From the NCBI GenBank assembly GCA_963556495.2, contig OY747714.1, positions 51,655,041 through 51,719,040 on the forward strand: a stretch of DNA of 64,000 nt. The letters run 5' to 3'. Both the position numbers and the translations under genes were made by a program. The notes beneath the pieces were generated by a model, which worked only from the letters and a program-made list of their open reading frames with translations, ran no database searches and had not been told where the DNA came from. The DNA comes from Valencia hispanica. Its lineage: Eukaryota > Chordata > Actinopteri > Cyprinodontiformes > Valenciidae. This document shows, in pieces, positions 12,245-23,600 of the stretch (its first letter is position 1; each line of letters begins with the position of its first letter).

Positions 12245-12645
12245 GTTTCCTTCATTTGAGGAGATCAGAACCTTTGGGTCGGGGAGATCAGAACCTTTGG
12301 GTAGGGGAGAGATCAGAACCTTTGAGTCAGGGAGATCAGAACCTTTGGGTCGGGGAGACCAGAACCTTTGAGTCAGGGAGATCAGAACCTTTGGGTAGGG
12401 GAGAGATCAGAACCTTTGGGTAGGGGAGAGATCAGAACCTTTGGGTAGGGGAGAGATCAGAACCTTTGGGTAGGGGAGAGATCAGAACCTTTGGGTAGGG
12501 GAGAGATCAGAACCTTTGAGTCAGGGAGATCAGAACCTTTGGGTCGGGGAGACCAGAACCTTTGAGTCAGGGAGATCAGAACCTTTGGGTCGGGGAGACC
12601 AGAACCTTTGAGTCAGAGAGATCAGAACCTTTGGGTCGGGCTGTA
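12245..12645. repeat. 23-25-bp minisatellite
   Basis: About sixteen copies of AGATCAGAACCTTTGGGTAG plus GGGAG (25 bp), mixed with shorter 23-bp versions containing GGGTCGGGGAG or GAGTCAGGGAG. It contributes the C-terminal part of a false 233-residue - strand frame. Confidence 0.88.
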
Positions 12646-13495
12646 GATGAGTGATCTGAGGAGGCGTCTGCAGCCTGGACATGTAACAGAACTTTACCCC
12701 AGTCCGGTTCTGAGACGTTCCTGTCGTCATTAGAACTGTGAAGCCCGGTTCTGGTCCCAGAGCGGTTCTGGCTGCTGGGAGAACAGGGCTGGTTTGAGGC
12801 CCCGGGGGCCACCTGGATGCACAGGTGTCAGAGTTCACACCTTTCCCCACGTAAAGCATGGCCACCTGAAAGGAGGGGCGGAGCCATGAGTCAGGGTCCA
12901 ATTTGTAGCAGTAATTCAGAGAACAAAAGGGACGCCCCCCCCCCTGCGGGCGTAAATAGCTCCCTGATGGAGCACCGCCCGGGGGACAGACCCTGACATC
13001 TGTCCTCTTTGGTCTCACCGTCTCTGCATTCTTCATCAGCTCTGAGGAGGACCAGAAACCCGGTCCAGGACGGAGCAGTCGGCGGTTCTCAGCTGACCTC
13101 TGGGTCCGACTGAGAAGTTTCCCACATGTTCTTGTGGCCCAGTGACATTCCACAGCGGCGATGAAGATGAGCGTCCCGCTGTATAAATCTTTCCTCTCTA
13201 TAGACCCACACCTGCGTCCTGTCAGGGACACGCCTGCAGCCGCGGGACGGACATGAGACCCGAGTCACGTCCTCGGTTCCCATCACCCTCAGCTCCTCCT
13301 GCATCTCCAGAGAGCATCCATATAAACCCCACCGCCGCCTCAGAAAGAACAGACGCCGACTGATCCCACCGCCCGAGAGACGCCTGAACGCCTCGTGGAC
13401 AGAAGCCTTCGTCTTCCTCATCCTCCTGGTGAGACAACCGGCTGGACTGAACCTGGTTCTGTTCGGTCCACAGGTCCATGGAGAGTCCTGTTAGC
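12646..13495. other. GC-richer segment, no gene supported
   Basis: The - strand frames here (13231-12530 and 13421-13089) are open but have no recognisable domain, and the first runs straight into the minisatellite. A TATA-like GTATAAATC occurs near 13182. I see no conserved protein and no splice-linked exons. A lineage-specific gene or a regulatory segment cannot be excluded. Confidence 0.3.
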
Positions 13496-13499
13496 TCCA

Positions 13500-14760
13500 G
13501 TCTAGATTATTATTATTAGATTATTTTTGTTTAGGTTATTGTTGTCTAGATAATTATTATTAGATTATTATTGTCTAGATTATTTTTGTTTAGATTATTT
13601 TTATTAGATTATTATTGTCTAGATTATTATTGTCTAGATTATTATTGTCTAGATTATTATTGTCTAGATTATTATTGTCTAGATTATTTTTGTTTAGATT
13701 ATTTTTATTAGATTATTATTGTCCAGATTATTATTGTCTAGATTATTATTGTCTAGATTATTATTGTCTAGATTATTTTTGTTAGATTATTATTGTCCAG
13801 ATTATTATTGTCCAGATTATTATTATTGGATTATTATTATCTAGATTATTATTGTCTAGATTATTATTGTCCAGATTATTATTGTCCAGATTATTATTAT
13901 TGGATTATTATTATCTAGATTATTATTGTCTAGATTATTATTGTCCAGATTATTATTGTCCAGATTATTATTATTGGATTATTATTATCTAGATTATTAT
14001 TGTCTAGATTATTATTGTCCAGATTATTATTGTCCAGATTATTATTATTGGATTATTATTATCTAGATTATTATTGTCTAGATTATTTTTGTTTAGATTA
14101 TTTTTATTAGATTATTATTGTCCAGATTATTATTGTCTAGATTATTATTGTCTAGATTATTATTGTCTAGATTATTTTTGTTTAGATTATTTTTATTAGA
14201 TTATTATTGTCCAGATTATTATTGTCTAGATTATTATTGTCTAGATTATTATTGTCTAGATTATTTTTGTTAGATTATTATTGTCCAGATTATTATTGTC
14301 CAGATTATTATTATTGGATTATTATTATCTAGATTATTATTATCTAGATTATTATTGTCCAGATTATTATTGTCCAGATTATTATTATTGGATTATTATT
14401 ATCTAGATTATTATTGTCCAGATTATTATTGTCCAGATTATTATTATTGGATTATTATTATCTAGATTATTATTGTCTAGATTATTTTTGTTAGATTATT
14501 ATTGTCCAGATTATTATTGTCCAGATTATTATTATTGGATTATTATTATCTAGATTATTATTGTCTAGATTATTATTGTCCAGATTATTAAAGTCCAGAT
14601 TATTATTATTGGATTATTATTATCTAGATTATTATTGTCTAGATTATTATTGTCCAGATTATTATTGTATAAATTATTATTATTAGATTATTATTGTCTA
14701 GATTATGATTTTTAGATTATTATTGTCTAGATTATTATTGTCTAGATTATTATTATTAGA
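13500..14760. repeat. 15-bp AT-rich minisatellite
   Basis: About 80 copies of AGATTATTATTGTCT, with variants TTTTTGTTT, TTGTCC and TATTGG. The variants are ordered into longer repeated blocks: the same five-unit pattern ending TATTATTGGATTATTATTATC recurs several times around 13800-14060. The array is over 80% A+T and is a likely helix-destabilised region. Confidence 0.92.
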
Positions 14761-14928
14761 TGTTCATCTTGTTCAGGAATTTTTCTCAAAACATTTTTTT
14801 TAACAGATGATTTATGTTTAGATTTATTCATTTAGATTCAATTTATCCACAGAAAACCTTTATTTCAGACACACTATGAGATGTAGCAGGTTTTTTAAAA
14901 TGAGGTATGAGCTGATAATATGCAGGTA

Positions 14929-15030
14929 AGCCCATAACTATTCATACCCTTGGTAGATTTGGGTTTAAAGACGTTAAAAAAGTGGAAATAAAACAGGCCT
15001 CTCTGAATAAAATATGAGAAAATGTTGACA
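14929..15030. mobile_element. Fragment of a dispersed teleost element
   Basis: The phrase CCATAACTATTCATACCCTT followed by a GTGGAAATAAAACAGGCC-like stretch resembles the end of a widespread non-autonomous fish DNA element. Identified from memory only; family not named. Confidence 0.4.
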
Positions 15031-15111
15031 GGCTGGTTATAAATTATAGATATATTATAGATTTAATATAGAAATAGATTTAATATAGAAATAGGATTTA
15101 AATAGGATTTA

Positions 15112-15641
15112 ATATAGGGGTTGGTAGAGTACCCAGATGTTTAGACTCAAGTAAGATTAGCACTACTTCAACATATTTTTGCTCAAGTAAAAAGTAGCCG
15201 TCTAAAACAATTACTCGAGTAACAGTAAAAAAGTATTTGGTCAAAAAGGTAAATTGATGTAGATTCTCAGAAATCCAGGACAGGATATTCTAGAGTTTAA
15301 ATTACCCTGATAGCCTCATTAGGAATAACTATAGCCCCATTAGTGAGCCTTAACCTTAGATTTATAACTCTGATACTCCAGCTTTAAGAACTGAAGAAGC
15401 CTCTTGGATGAGAGACGAAAAGTCCAGTTGCCTTCATTTAAACTCAAGAATTGGTTTTAAAAAAGCTAATTTAGTACTGAGCAACGTCTGATTTAATACT
15501 TTTAAAATGATGTCATCAAAAAGACAAAAATATAAAGTTATGGGCAAAGTCCGGTATATTTTAAGACTGAAATAATTTTTTTTATATAAATAAATAACAT
15601 AATTGCAAACAACATTTTTTAAAGTATATATAAATATATAA

Positions 15642-15681
<40 letters not shown>

Positions 15682-15995
15682 AAAACAAGGTAAACTGTGA
15701 CAATTCATGGTGTTTACTGAATATTCACTGGACCTGAAATTGCAACTAGAAGCTCAGCAGATAGAAAACCAGGTTAGAAACACAAATGTCGTCTAGAGAC
15801 AGGTGTTCTCCTTTAATAAACCGTAGGTGTGTCTTGTTTGTTAAAACAGCAGCAGGTCGAGGATGCAGAAAGGTAACTCGAGTAGGTGTAGTGATACTTC
15901 ATAATAATATTACTCAAACTGTTAAAAGTAGATTTTAATCCCCAAACGTTAGCGCATAAATGTAACTGAGTAAATGTAACTAGTTACAACCGTCT
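15112..15995. mobile_element. Decayed non-autonomous hAT-like element
   Basis: The left end (GGTTGGTAGAGTACCCAG, with repeated ACTCAAGTAA and CTCGAGTAACAGTAAAAAAG motifs) and the right end (AACTGAGTAAATGTAACTAG with CTCAAACTGTTAAAAG) are the diverged terminal regions of an element very common in ray-finned fishes. There is no transposase. The middle contains a (TA)n(TG)n microsatellite at 15636-15680. Boundaries are approximate and the hAT assignment is from memory. Confidence 0.5.
15636..15680. repeat. (TA)n(TG)n microsatellite
   Basis: Alternating TATATA followed by TGTGTG for about 45 bases. It produces the His-Thr/Tyr-Ile run in a false - strand frame. Confidence 0.9.
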
Positions 15996-15999
15996 GATG

Positions 16000-17080
16000 A
16001 AGACGTTTAGTTTGACTTAAATGTCATTTCATTGATTTATCACCTGATGAACAGCCAGGGTTTCATAGTGCTGCTTCATATAGTTTATTATATATAGAGA
16101 ACATCAGCTGTTCACCTGCAATGTAAAAAAACAAACCATCATTCTTTGTCCTGTCAAAATATAGTTTAGAAAACACAAAAATTAAACTTTTATGAATTTG
16201 AGGCAGTAACATAAGTTAGTCCAACAAACCAAAGAAGTTGTAAGCTTCAGCACAACTTTTGGAGTCGTCAGTATTTAAATCAGTAAGTTGCTCTTCATTA
16301 CAACCAGGAAAAGTTCATCCAGCATAAATGCTTTAGTTCTGAAATGCAGGAAATCCAACTTCCATGGTTGTCCTCACAGGGTAACAGAGACAACTTCCCT
16401 TTTTTGGCATGAAAAACTATTTTCAGTTGTGAAAACTTGAGAAACTAAGTTTGACAGATTAGGGGCAGTGATTTAAGTCAGACCGAATGCTGTAACATTA
16501 TTTAGTTCTTGTATCTCTGTGTTTTTGGTCATTGCAAAAAGAGAAAGTTGTGCTAACTTTCATGCTTTTATCATGAAATGTGGGAAAACCAACTTTAGTG
16601 ATTGACTTTTGAGTCAAAGACCACGCCTGTTACTTGGACAAGGAGACCTGCAGAGGTAGATTTTGCTCTTATTTAATTGCATTAAAATGGTTTTCCAAAA
16701 CACTGAAAACAACGTTTAAACAGTAGAACATGAGATTTATTTCATGTTACTATACTCCTTAAGTTACCATCAAAGCTCTATGAGCGTCTGTGGCTGGTCT
16801 GGGTGGAGTAGCTGGCTTATAATCAGATATTCTGCCTGTCTGCTATCCACTTAACCCCATGTTTCATGCTGCATAAATCTCTTCCCCTTCAGTAAGTGTA
16901 AAGTGCTTTGAGTATGAAGAATGAGTAAAAATAAAAAAAATAAGGCAACCAGCTGCAAAGTAAACTCAACAAACAGGCTTGTGTTGAGTCAATCTACATC
17001 AAGAAGGTCAATTCAAGTTGAAATACTGAGTTAGATCAACTTATTCTCACAGTTAAGTTGAGCCAATTTGTGAAAATTGT
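16000..17080. other. No gene recognised; repeat-like AT-rich DNA
   Basis: No coding signal. Recurring phrases such as CAACTT / AAGTTG (for example 17000-17060) suggest an old dispersed element, but I cannot delimit it. Confidence 0.35.
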
Positions 17081-17181
17081 GTTGGTTGGTTGGTCGGTCG
17101 GTCGGTCGGTCGGTCGGTCGGTCGGTCGGTCGGTCGGTCGGTCGGTCGGTCGGTCGGTCGGTCGGTCGGTCGGTCGGTCGT
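17081..17181 (+). repeat. (GGTC)n microsatellite
   Basis: About 25 tandem GGTC tetranucleotides after three GGTT copies. This explains the Val-Gly-Arg-Ser repeat in a false ORF. Confidence 0.95.
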
Positions 17182-17672
17182 CCGCCGTGAAGCAACATCT
17201 GCTTATTAATCAGGTGACCTGGTTCACCTGGAGATCTGCTGCAACACTTTATATCAGTGAGAACTTTTAAAGACCCATATTTATTAGCTGGATTTTATCT
17301 CAGAGTAAACTAAATATTTTTTCACACTGTTCTATATTTTTGCATTTTTCTGTCGTTTTGGTTTATTGTTGGATGTTGTTTGTTTTCTTCACCATGTGAA
17401 GCGCTTTGGTCAGCAACTGCTGTTGTACATGTGCTTTATAAATAAATCTGACATTAACAAACCTGGGATCATTTCAAGATGAAGGTATTTATGATTAGTA
17501 TTTATTTATTAATATGTGAAGATAAAGCCCAGAGAAAAAGAAAGGACCAGGTCCAACGTCTTTATGGACTTCATCCATCAGAACCTTCATGTTCTGCTCC
17601 TCTGGTCTGGACAATCAAACATCTCTAACTCTAGTTTTCTCCCTCCCTGACAGCTGATTGGCCGGCTGCATC
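17182..17672. other. Upstream flank of the ZP-domain gene
   Basis: About 490 bases between the GGTC microsatellite and the inferred start codon. It probably contains the promoter and 5' UTR. I see no convincing TATA box at a fixed distance and do not place the transcription start. Confidence 0.35.
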
Positions 17673-20600
17673 ATGCTCCGCCCCCTTCTCTACCTGTGTG
17701 CTCTCATCACCCTGACAGGTAAACCGCCCAGATTCTCAGTGAAACTGAACCTGTTCAGGTGGGACGGGTGGAGGTTCTCCAGATGTTAGATGTTCTCCAG
17801 ATGTTAGATGTTCTCCAGGTGTTAGATGTTCTCCAGATGTTAGATGTTCTCCAGGTGTTAGATGTTCTCCAGGTGTTAGATGTTCTCCAGGTGTTAGATG
17901 TTCTCCAGGTGTTAGATGTTCTACTGGTGTTAGATGTTCTCCAGGTGTTAGATGTTCTCCAGATGTTAGATGTTCTCCAGATGTTAGATGTTCTCCAGAT
18001 GTTAGATGTTCTCCAGATGTTAGATGTTCTCCAGGTGTTAGATGTTCTCCAGATGTTAGATGTTCTCCAGGTGTTAGATGTTCTCCAGATGTTAGATGTT
18101 CTCCAGGTGTTAGATGTTCTCCAGGTGTTAGATGTTCTACTGGTGTTGCATGTTCTCCAGATGTTAGATGTTCTACTGATGTTACATGTTCTCCAGATGT
18201 TAGATGTTCTACTGGTGTTACATGTTCTCCTAGTGTTAGATGTTCTACTGGTGTTGCATGTTCTCCTAGTGTTAGATGTTCTACTGGTGTTACATGTTCT
18301 CCAGATGTTAGATGTTCTCCAGATGTTAGATGTTCTCCTAGTGTTAGATGTTCTACTGATGTTACATGTTCTCCTAGTGTTAGATGTTCTACTGGTGTTA
18401 GATGTTCTCCAGGTGTTAGATGTTCTACTGGTGTTGCATGTTCTCCAGATGTTAGATGTTCTACTGATGTTACATGTTCTCCTAGTGTTAGATGTTCTAC
18501 TGGTGTTACATGTTCTCCAGATGTTAGATGTTCTGATGTCTGTTTCCTGCATGTCTTCAGGTGCTCAGCAGAGGTTCACCTCCTCCTCAGACTTTGACAT
18601 CAGCTCCTGCCCCATCACCTTCTACGGACAGAGATACCAACATGCCTTTGTGAGTTGGCTCTCCTGCTGTGGACGACCCTGAACATCGGCAGAAGAATTG
18701 AAGCTCAGTTCTTCTTTCTCATTCCAGGTGAACTTCACCGACCAGAACCTGGTGGTCTGCTTCACCGGCTTCTACAACCCAGGAACCAAAGCCGACTGCA
18801 TTCTGGGACCTCTGCCCGACTCTCAGAGCGCGGAGTTCGAGGAGTATCAGCGGATCCCCATCCTAGAAACAATCGTGAAGTACAGCGTACCGACCGTCAA
18901 GACCAGGATGGACTGCTACTTCTCCTTCTCCTTCCAGCACAACGGCGGCTACGTGAGTTCTGCTCCGCCTCTCAGGTACCTCCTCACCTCAGGACCTCTT
19001 CCTCATCCTCTCCCTGTTTCTGCCCTCCATACAGGCCACCCTGGCTCTGATCAAGTTCGGACCCATGTCGGTTCTGTACGTGTACTCTCCTGCCCAGGGC
19101 ACCGCGGTGAGTCCATCAGTAAACGATGAAGAAGCCGACTATATGGCAGTGATGATGTCTGATTTCAGTCTCTAGTAGGATAATTAACTAATAATCATCA
19201 TCTGGGGAAGCTAACGGCTAACGTGGCTCAGCTACGGCTGGTATAGTCAAAGGTTCTGGTCATGGATTTTGATTTCTATCTGAATGAGTGATTCTTCAGC
19301 AACTTCAGACCGAAGCTGTAAGTCCCCAAGCTTCAGCATCTCCAAGCAGGACAACCGGTCCAGAGGTTCCAGAACTGAGCCTAAAGCCGCCTCAATGTGA
19401 CCTTTCACCCAGACCCAGCCTCTCTCCTTGTTCCCCGTCCAGGTGGTGGATGTTCAGGTAGACGGAGCCACGGCCGATCAGGTGGAGGTCATCAACACGC
19501 CGACCAGCAGACAGACCCGCGGTTACCTGGACATCAGCGGCTGCAGACACGCAGGTGAGTGGGGAACCTGAAGAGGGAGGGACGTCTGTGGGTCAGAACG
19601 GGCCAGAATGAGTCAGAACGGGTCAGAATGAGTCAGAACGGGTCAGAACTGGTCAGAATGAGTCAGAATGAGTCAGAATGAGTCAGAACTGGTCAGAATA
19701 AGTCAGAACAGGTCAGAACAGGTCAGAATGAGTCAGAACTGGTCAGAATGAGTCAGAACGGGTCAGAACTGGTCAGAATGAGTCAGAACTGGTCAGAATG
19801 AGTCAGAACAGGTCAGAACAGGTCAGAATGAGTCAGAATGAGTCAGAACTGGTCAGAATGAGTCAGAATGAGTCAGAATGAGTCAGAATGAGTCAGAACT
19901 GGTCAGAATGAGTCAGAACGGGTCAGAACGGGTCAGAATGAGTCAGAACGGGTCAGAATGAGTCAGAATGAGTCAGAACGGGTCAGAACGGGTCAGAACG
20001 GGTCAGAATGAGTCAGAACGGGTCAGAATAAGTCAGAACAGGTCAGAACAGGTCAGAATGAGTCAGAACTGGTCAGAATGAGTCAGAATGAGTCAGAATG
20101 AGTCAGAATGAGTCAGAACTGGTCAGAATGAGTCAGAACGGGTCAGAACTGGTCAGAATGAGTCAGAACGGGTCAGAATGAGTCAGAATGAGTCAGAATG
20201 AGTCAGAACTGGTCAGAATGAGTCAGAACGGGTCAGAACTGGTCAGAATGAGTCAGAACGGGTCAGAACGGGTCAGAACAGGTCAGAACGGGTCAGAACG
20301 GGTCAGAATGAGTCAGAACGGGTCAGAACGGGTCAGAATGAGTCAGAACGGGTCAGAACGGGTCAGAACTGGTCAGAATGAGTCAGAACGGGTCAGAACT
20401 GGTCAGAATGAGTCAGAATGAGTCAGAATGAGTCAGAACGGGTCAGAATGAGTCAGAACGGGTCAGAACGGGTCAGAACTGGTCAGAATGAGTCAGAATG
20501 AGTCAGAATGAGTCAGAACGGGTCAGAACGGGTCAGAACGAGTCAGAACAGGTCAGAACGGGTCAGAACGGGTCAGAACTGGTCAGAATGAGTCAGAACG

Positions 20601-23600
20601 GGTCAGAACGGGTCAGAACGGGTCAGAACGAGTCAGAACAGGTCAGAACGGGTCAGAACGGGTCAGAACGGGTCAGAACGGGTCAGAATGAGTCAGAATG
20701 AGTCAGAACGGGTCAGAATGAGTCAGAACGGGTCAGAACGGGTCAGAATGGGTCAGAATGAGTCAGAACGGGTCAGAATGAGTCAGAACGGGTCAGAACG
20801 GGTCAGAACGGGTCAGAATGAGTCAGAATGAGTCAGAATGAGTCAGAACGGGTCAGAATGAGTCAGAACGGGTCAGAACGGGTCAGAACGGGTCAGAATG
20901 AGTCAGAATGAGTCAGAATGAGTCAGAATGGGTCAGAACGGGTCAGAACGGGTCAGAACAGGTCAGAATGAGTCAGAACGGGTCAGAACGGGTCAGAACG
21001 GGTCAGAATGAGTCAGAATGAGTCCGAACAGGTCAGAATGAGTCAGAATGGGTCAGAACGGGTCAGAACGGGTCAGAACAGGTCAGAATGAGTCAGAACG
21101 GGTCAGAATGAGTCAGAATGGGTCAGAACGAGTCAGAATGAGTCAGAATGAGTCAGAATGGGTCAGAATGGGTCAGAACGAGTCAGAACGGGTCAGAATG
21201 AGTCAGAATGAGTCAGAATGAGTCAGAACGGGTCAGAATGAGTCAGAACGGGTCAGAATGAGTCAGAATGAGTCAGAATGAGTCAGAACGGGTCAGAATG
21301 AGTCAGAATGAGTCAGAATGAGTCAGAACGGGTCAGAATGAGTCAGAACGGGTCAGAACTGGTCAGAATGAGTCAGAATGAGTCAGAACGGGTCAGAACG
21401 GGTCAGAATGAGTCAGAACGGGTCAGAACGGGTCAGAACGGGTCAGAATGAGTCAGAACGGGTCAGAATGAGTCAGAACGGGTCAGAACGGGTCAGAACA
21501 GGTCAGAACCGGTCAGAACGGGTCAGAATGAGTCAGAACGGGTCAGAATGAGTCAGAACGGGTCAGAACGGGTCAGAACGGGTCAGAATGAGTCAGAACG
21601 GGTCAGAACGGGTCAGAACGGGTCAGGGTCAGAACGGGTCAGAATGAGTCAGAACGGGTCAGAACGGGTCAGAACGAGTCAGAACGGTTTGGAACGGGTC
21701 AGAACAGGTCAGAACGGGTCAGAGTGAGTCAGAACTGGACAGAACGGGTCAGAGTGAGTCAGAACTGGGTAGAACTGGTCAGAGTGGGTAAATAAACGGG
21801 TCAGAACATTTGGGTTTCTGTCCTCAGGTGCGGTCTATAAACCGGCCACTAAGGTGAACTCACCTGAAACCTGCTTCAGCCTCACCTGTGATGAAGACGT
21901 AGTTCTCAAAACCTCTTCCTGTGGTCCTACGGAGCGTTGCCTCGGAAACGGCAGGTAAACACAGAGGCCAGGAAAAACCCAAGTTTCTTAGACAAAAGGC
22001 TTTTGTTAAGTGAGTGGAAACATTTAAGGCACCGATGATGATAGCCGTGTTTGTTCTAGCGCCACCTAGAGGCCAGGTTGGGCTTCAGTTGGATAAACTG
22101 ACCACAGCATGTCTCCTCTCTGCCTCCACCAGCTGCATCCCAGCCGAGCTGTATGACGCCATATTCAACCCCAAACTGGACCTGGTGTGCACTGCCACCG
22201 GCCCCGCCCTCATCGACTTCCACGGCCTCGTGACCTCCGTGCCGGACCGCTGCACCTACTCTCTGCTGTCCATCCCATCCGTGCCGGGCTTCCGGGTTCT
22301 AGCCAGGTTTCAGGAGCGGCGCCGTAAAGACGTGAGCTTCCTGGACGGCGTCACACTGCGGCTGGACCGGCCGGGCGTTCACATCCACCTGAAGCAAGGC
22401 GGCAGAGTTCTGGTGAGTCCGAGCCCGATCCAGAACCTCGTTTGGTCGTTTGGTGGTTTCCTTCACTGTTCCTTCTTCTCTCAGGTGGACGACTCGACTC
22501 TGACCCTCAGCAGCTCGGCTCAGACGGTCCATGGCGTGCAGCTATCCAAGGACCTAACCGGAGTCACTGCCAAGGTCTCGCTCTCCAACTTCACCACCTC
22601 GGTCTTCTTTGATGGCTACACCGCGCAGATCCACCTGGAAGGTCCAGAAAGTCCAACCAGATCAGTTTATCTGTGGTGGTGGCGCTGCTGCTGCTGTTCT
22701 GACTCTGCTATGTTTCTGTCCTGAACCCGTCCAGGACCGGTCGGATCAGCTCTGGATGGTCTGTGTGAGAACTCCAGCAGGTCTTTGACAGAACTGAGGC
22801 TGCCTGAGTCCAGCTCCACCAGGTAAGACCTCTTCTCTGCTTCTGCTTCAACACCCTGGAACACCAGTCCTGACCTGGCCTTCTGTCACCCCCTAGCTGT
22901 GAGACGCAGTACACCGACACCAACGACTCTTTGATCAACTGCACCAGGATGACTGAACAGTAAGCAGACTGAACCAGAAACTTCAGGCAGAGCTCCTTTA
23001 CCCTGAGGTCCTCCAGAAGGTCAATGACTTCTTCTGTCTTTCCTCACCAGCTGTAATCTCCTGAAGGAGATGTCCTTTTCCTCCTGTGACATCGACCCAG
23101 AGCCCTACATCACCGCCTGCACCGACACGCTCTGCAGCTACCCAGACCTGGACAGCCTCAAATGTCAGTTCCTGGAGGCCTACGCCAGAACCTGCAGACT
23201 GAAGAACAACGTCACGCAAGAGGACTGGAGGACCATGGCTGAGTGCCGTAAGACCTGCTTCAGCCAACCATCCGAACATCTAAAGGGATCCTTCATGTGT
23301 CTAAGAGTGTTGTTCCTCTGCAGTGCACCACGAGGCCTTCTGCCAGGAAAGGACCTGCAGTGATCACGAGTTCTGTGGAGAGAAGACGGCCGGTGGAGAC
23401 ACTCGCTGCTTCTGTCGACCAATCTTTGCCTCCAAGTACAGAGAGAGAAATGCTCTGGGTAGGTTGTTTGAGACAACATGACAACACGCCTGAACTACTA
23501 GAGAACAGCTTCTCACTGAAACCTTTATGTCCTTCAGGTGATCCAACCGTCTGCAACCAGACCTCCGCCTCCCTGACTCTGGTCAACTGCCTCCTTGAGG

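Noticed and set aside
12530..13231. 233-residue - strand frame as a gene
   Set aside because: A third of it is minisatellite and the remainder has no recognisable domain or exon signals.
17755..18682. Long leucine/valine-rich (+) and serine/threonine-rich (-) frames
   Set aside because: These are readings of the 18-bp array inside intron 1 of the ZP-domain gene.
22299..22532. - strand frame overlapping ZP-gene exons 7 and 8
   Set aside because: It is the shadow of well-supported + strand exons.
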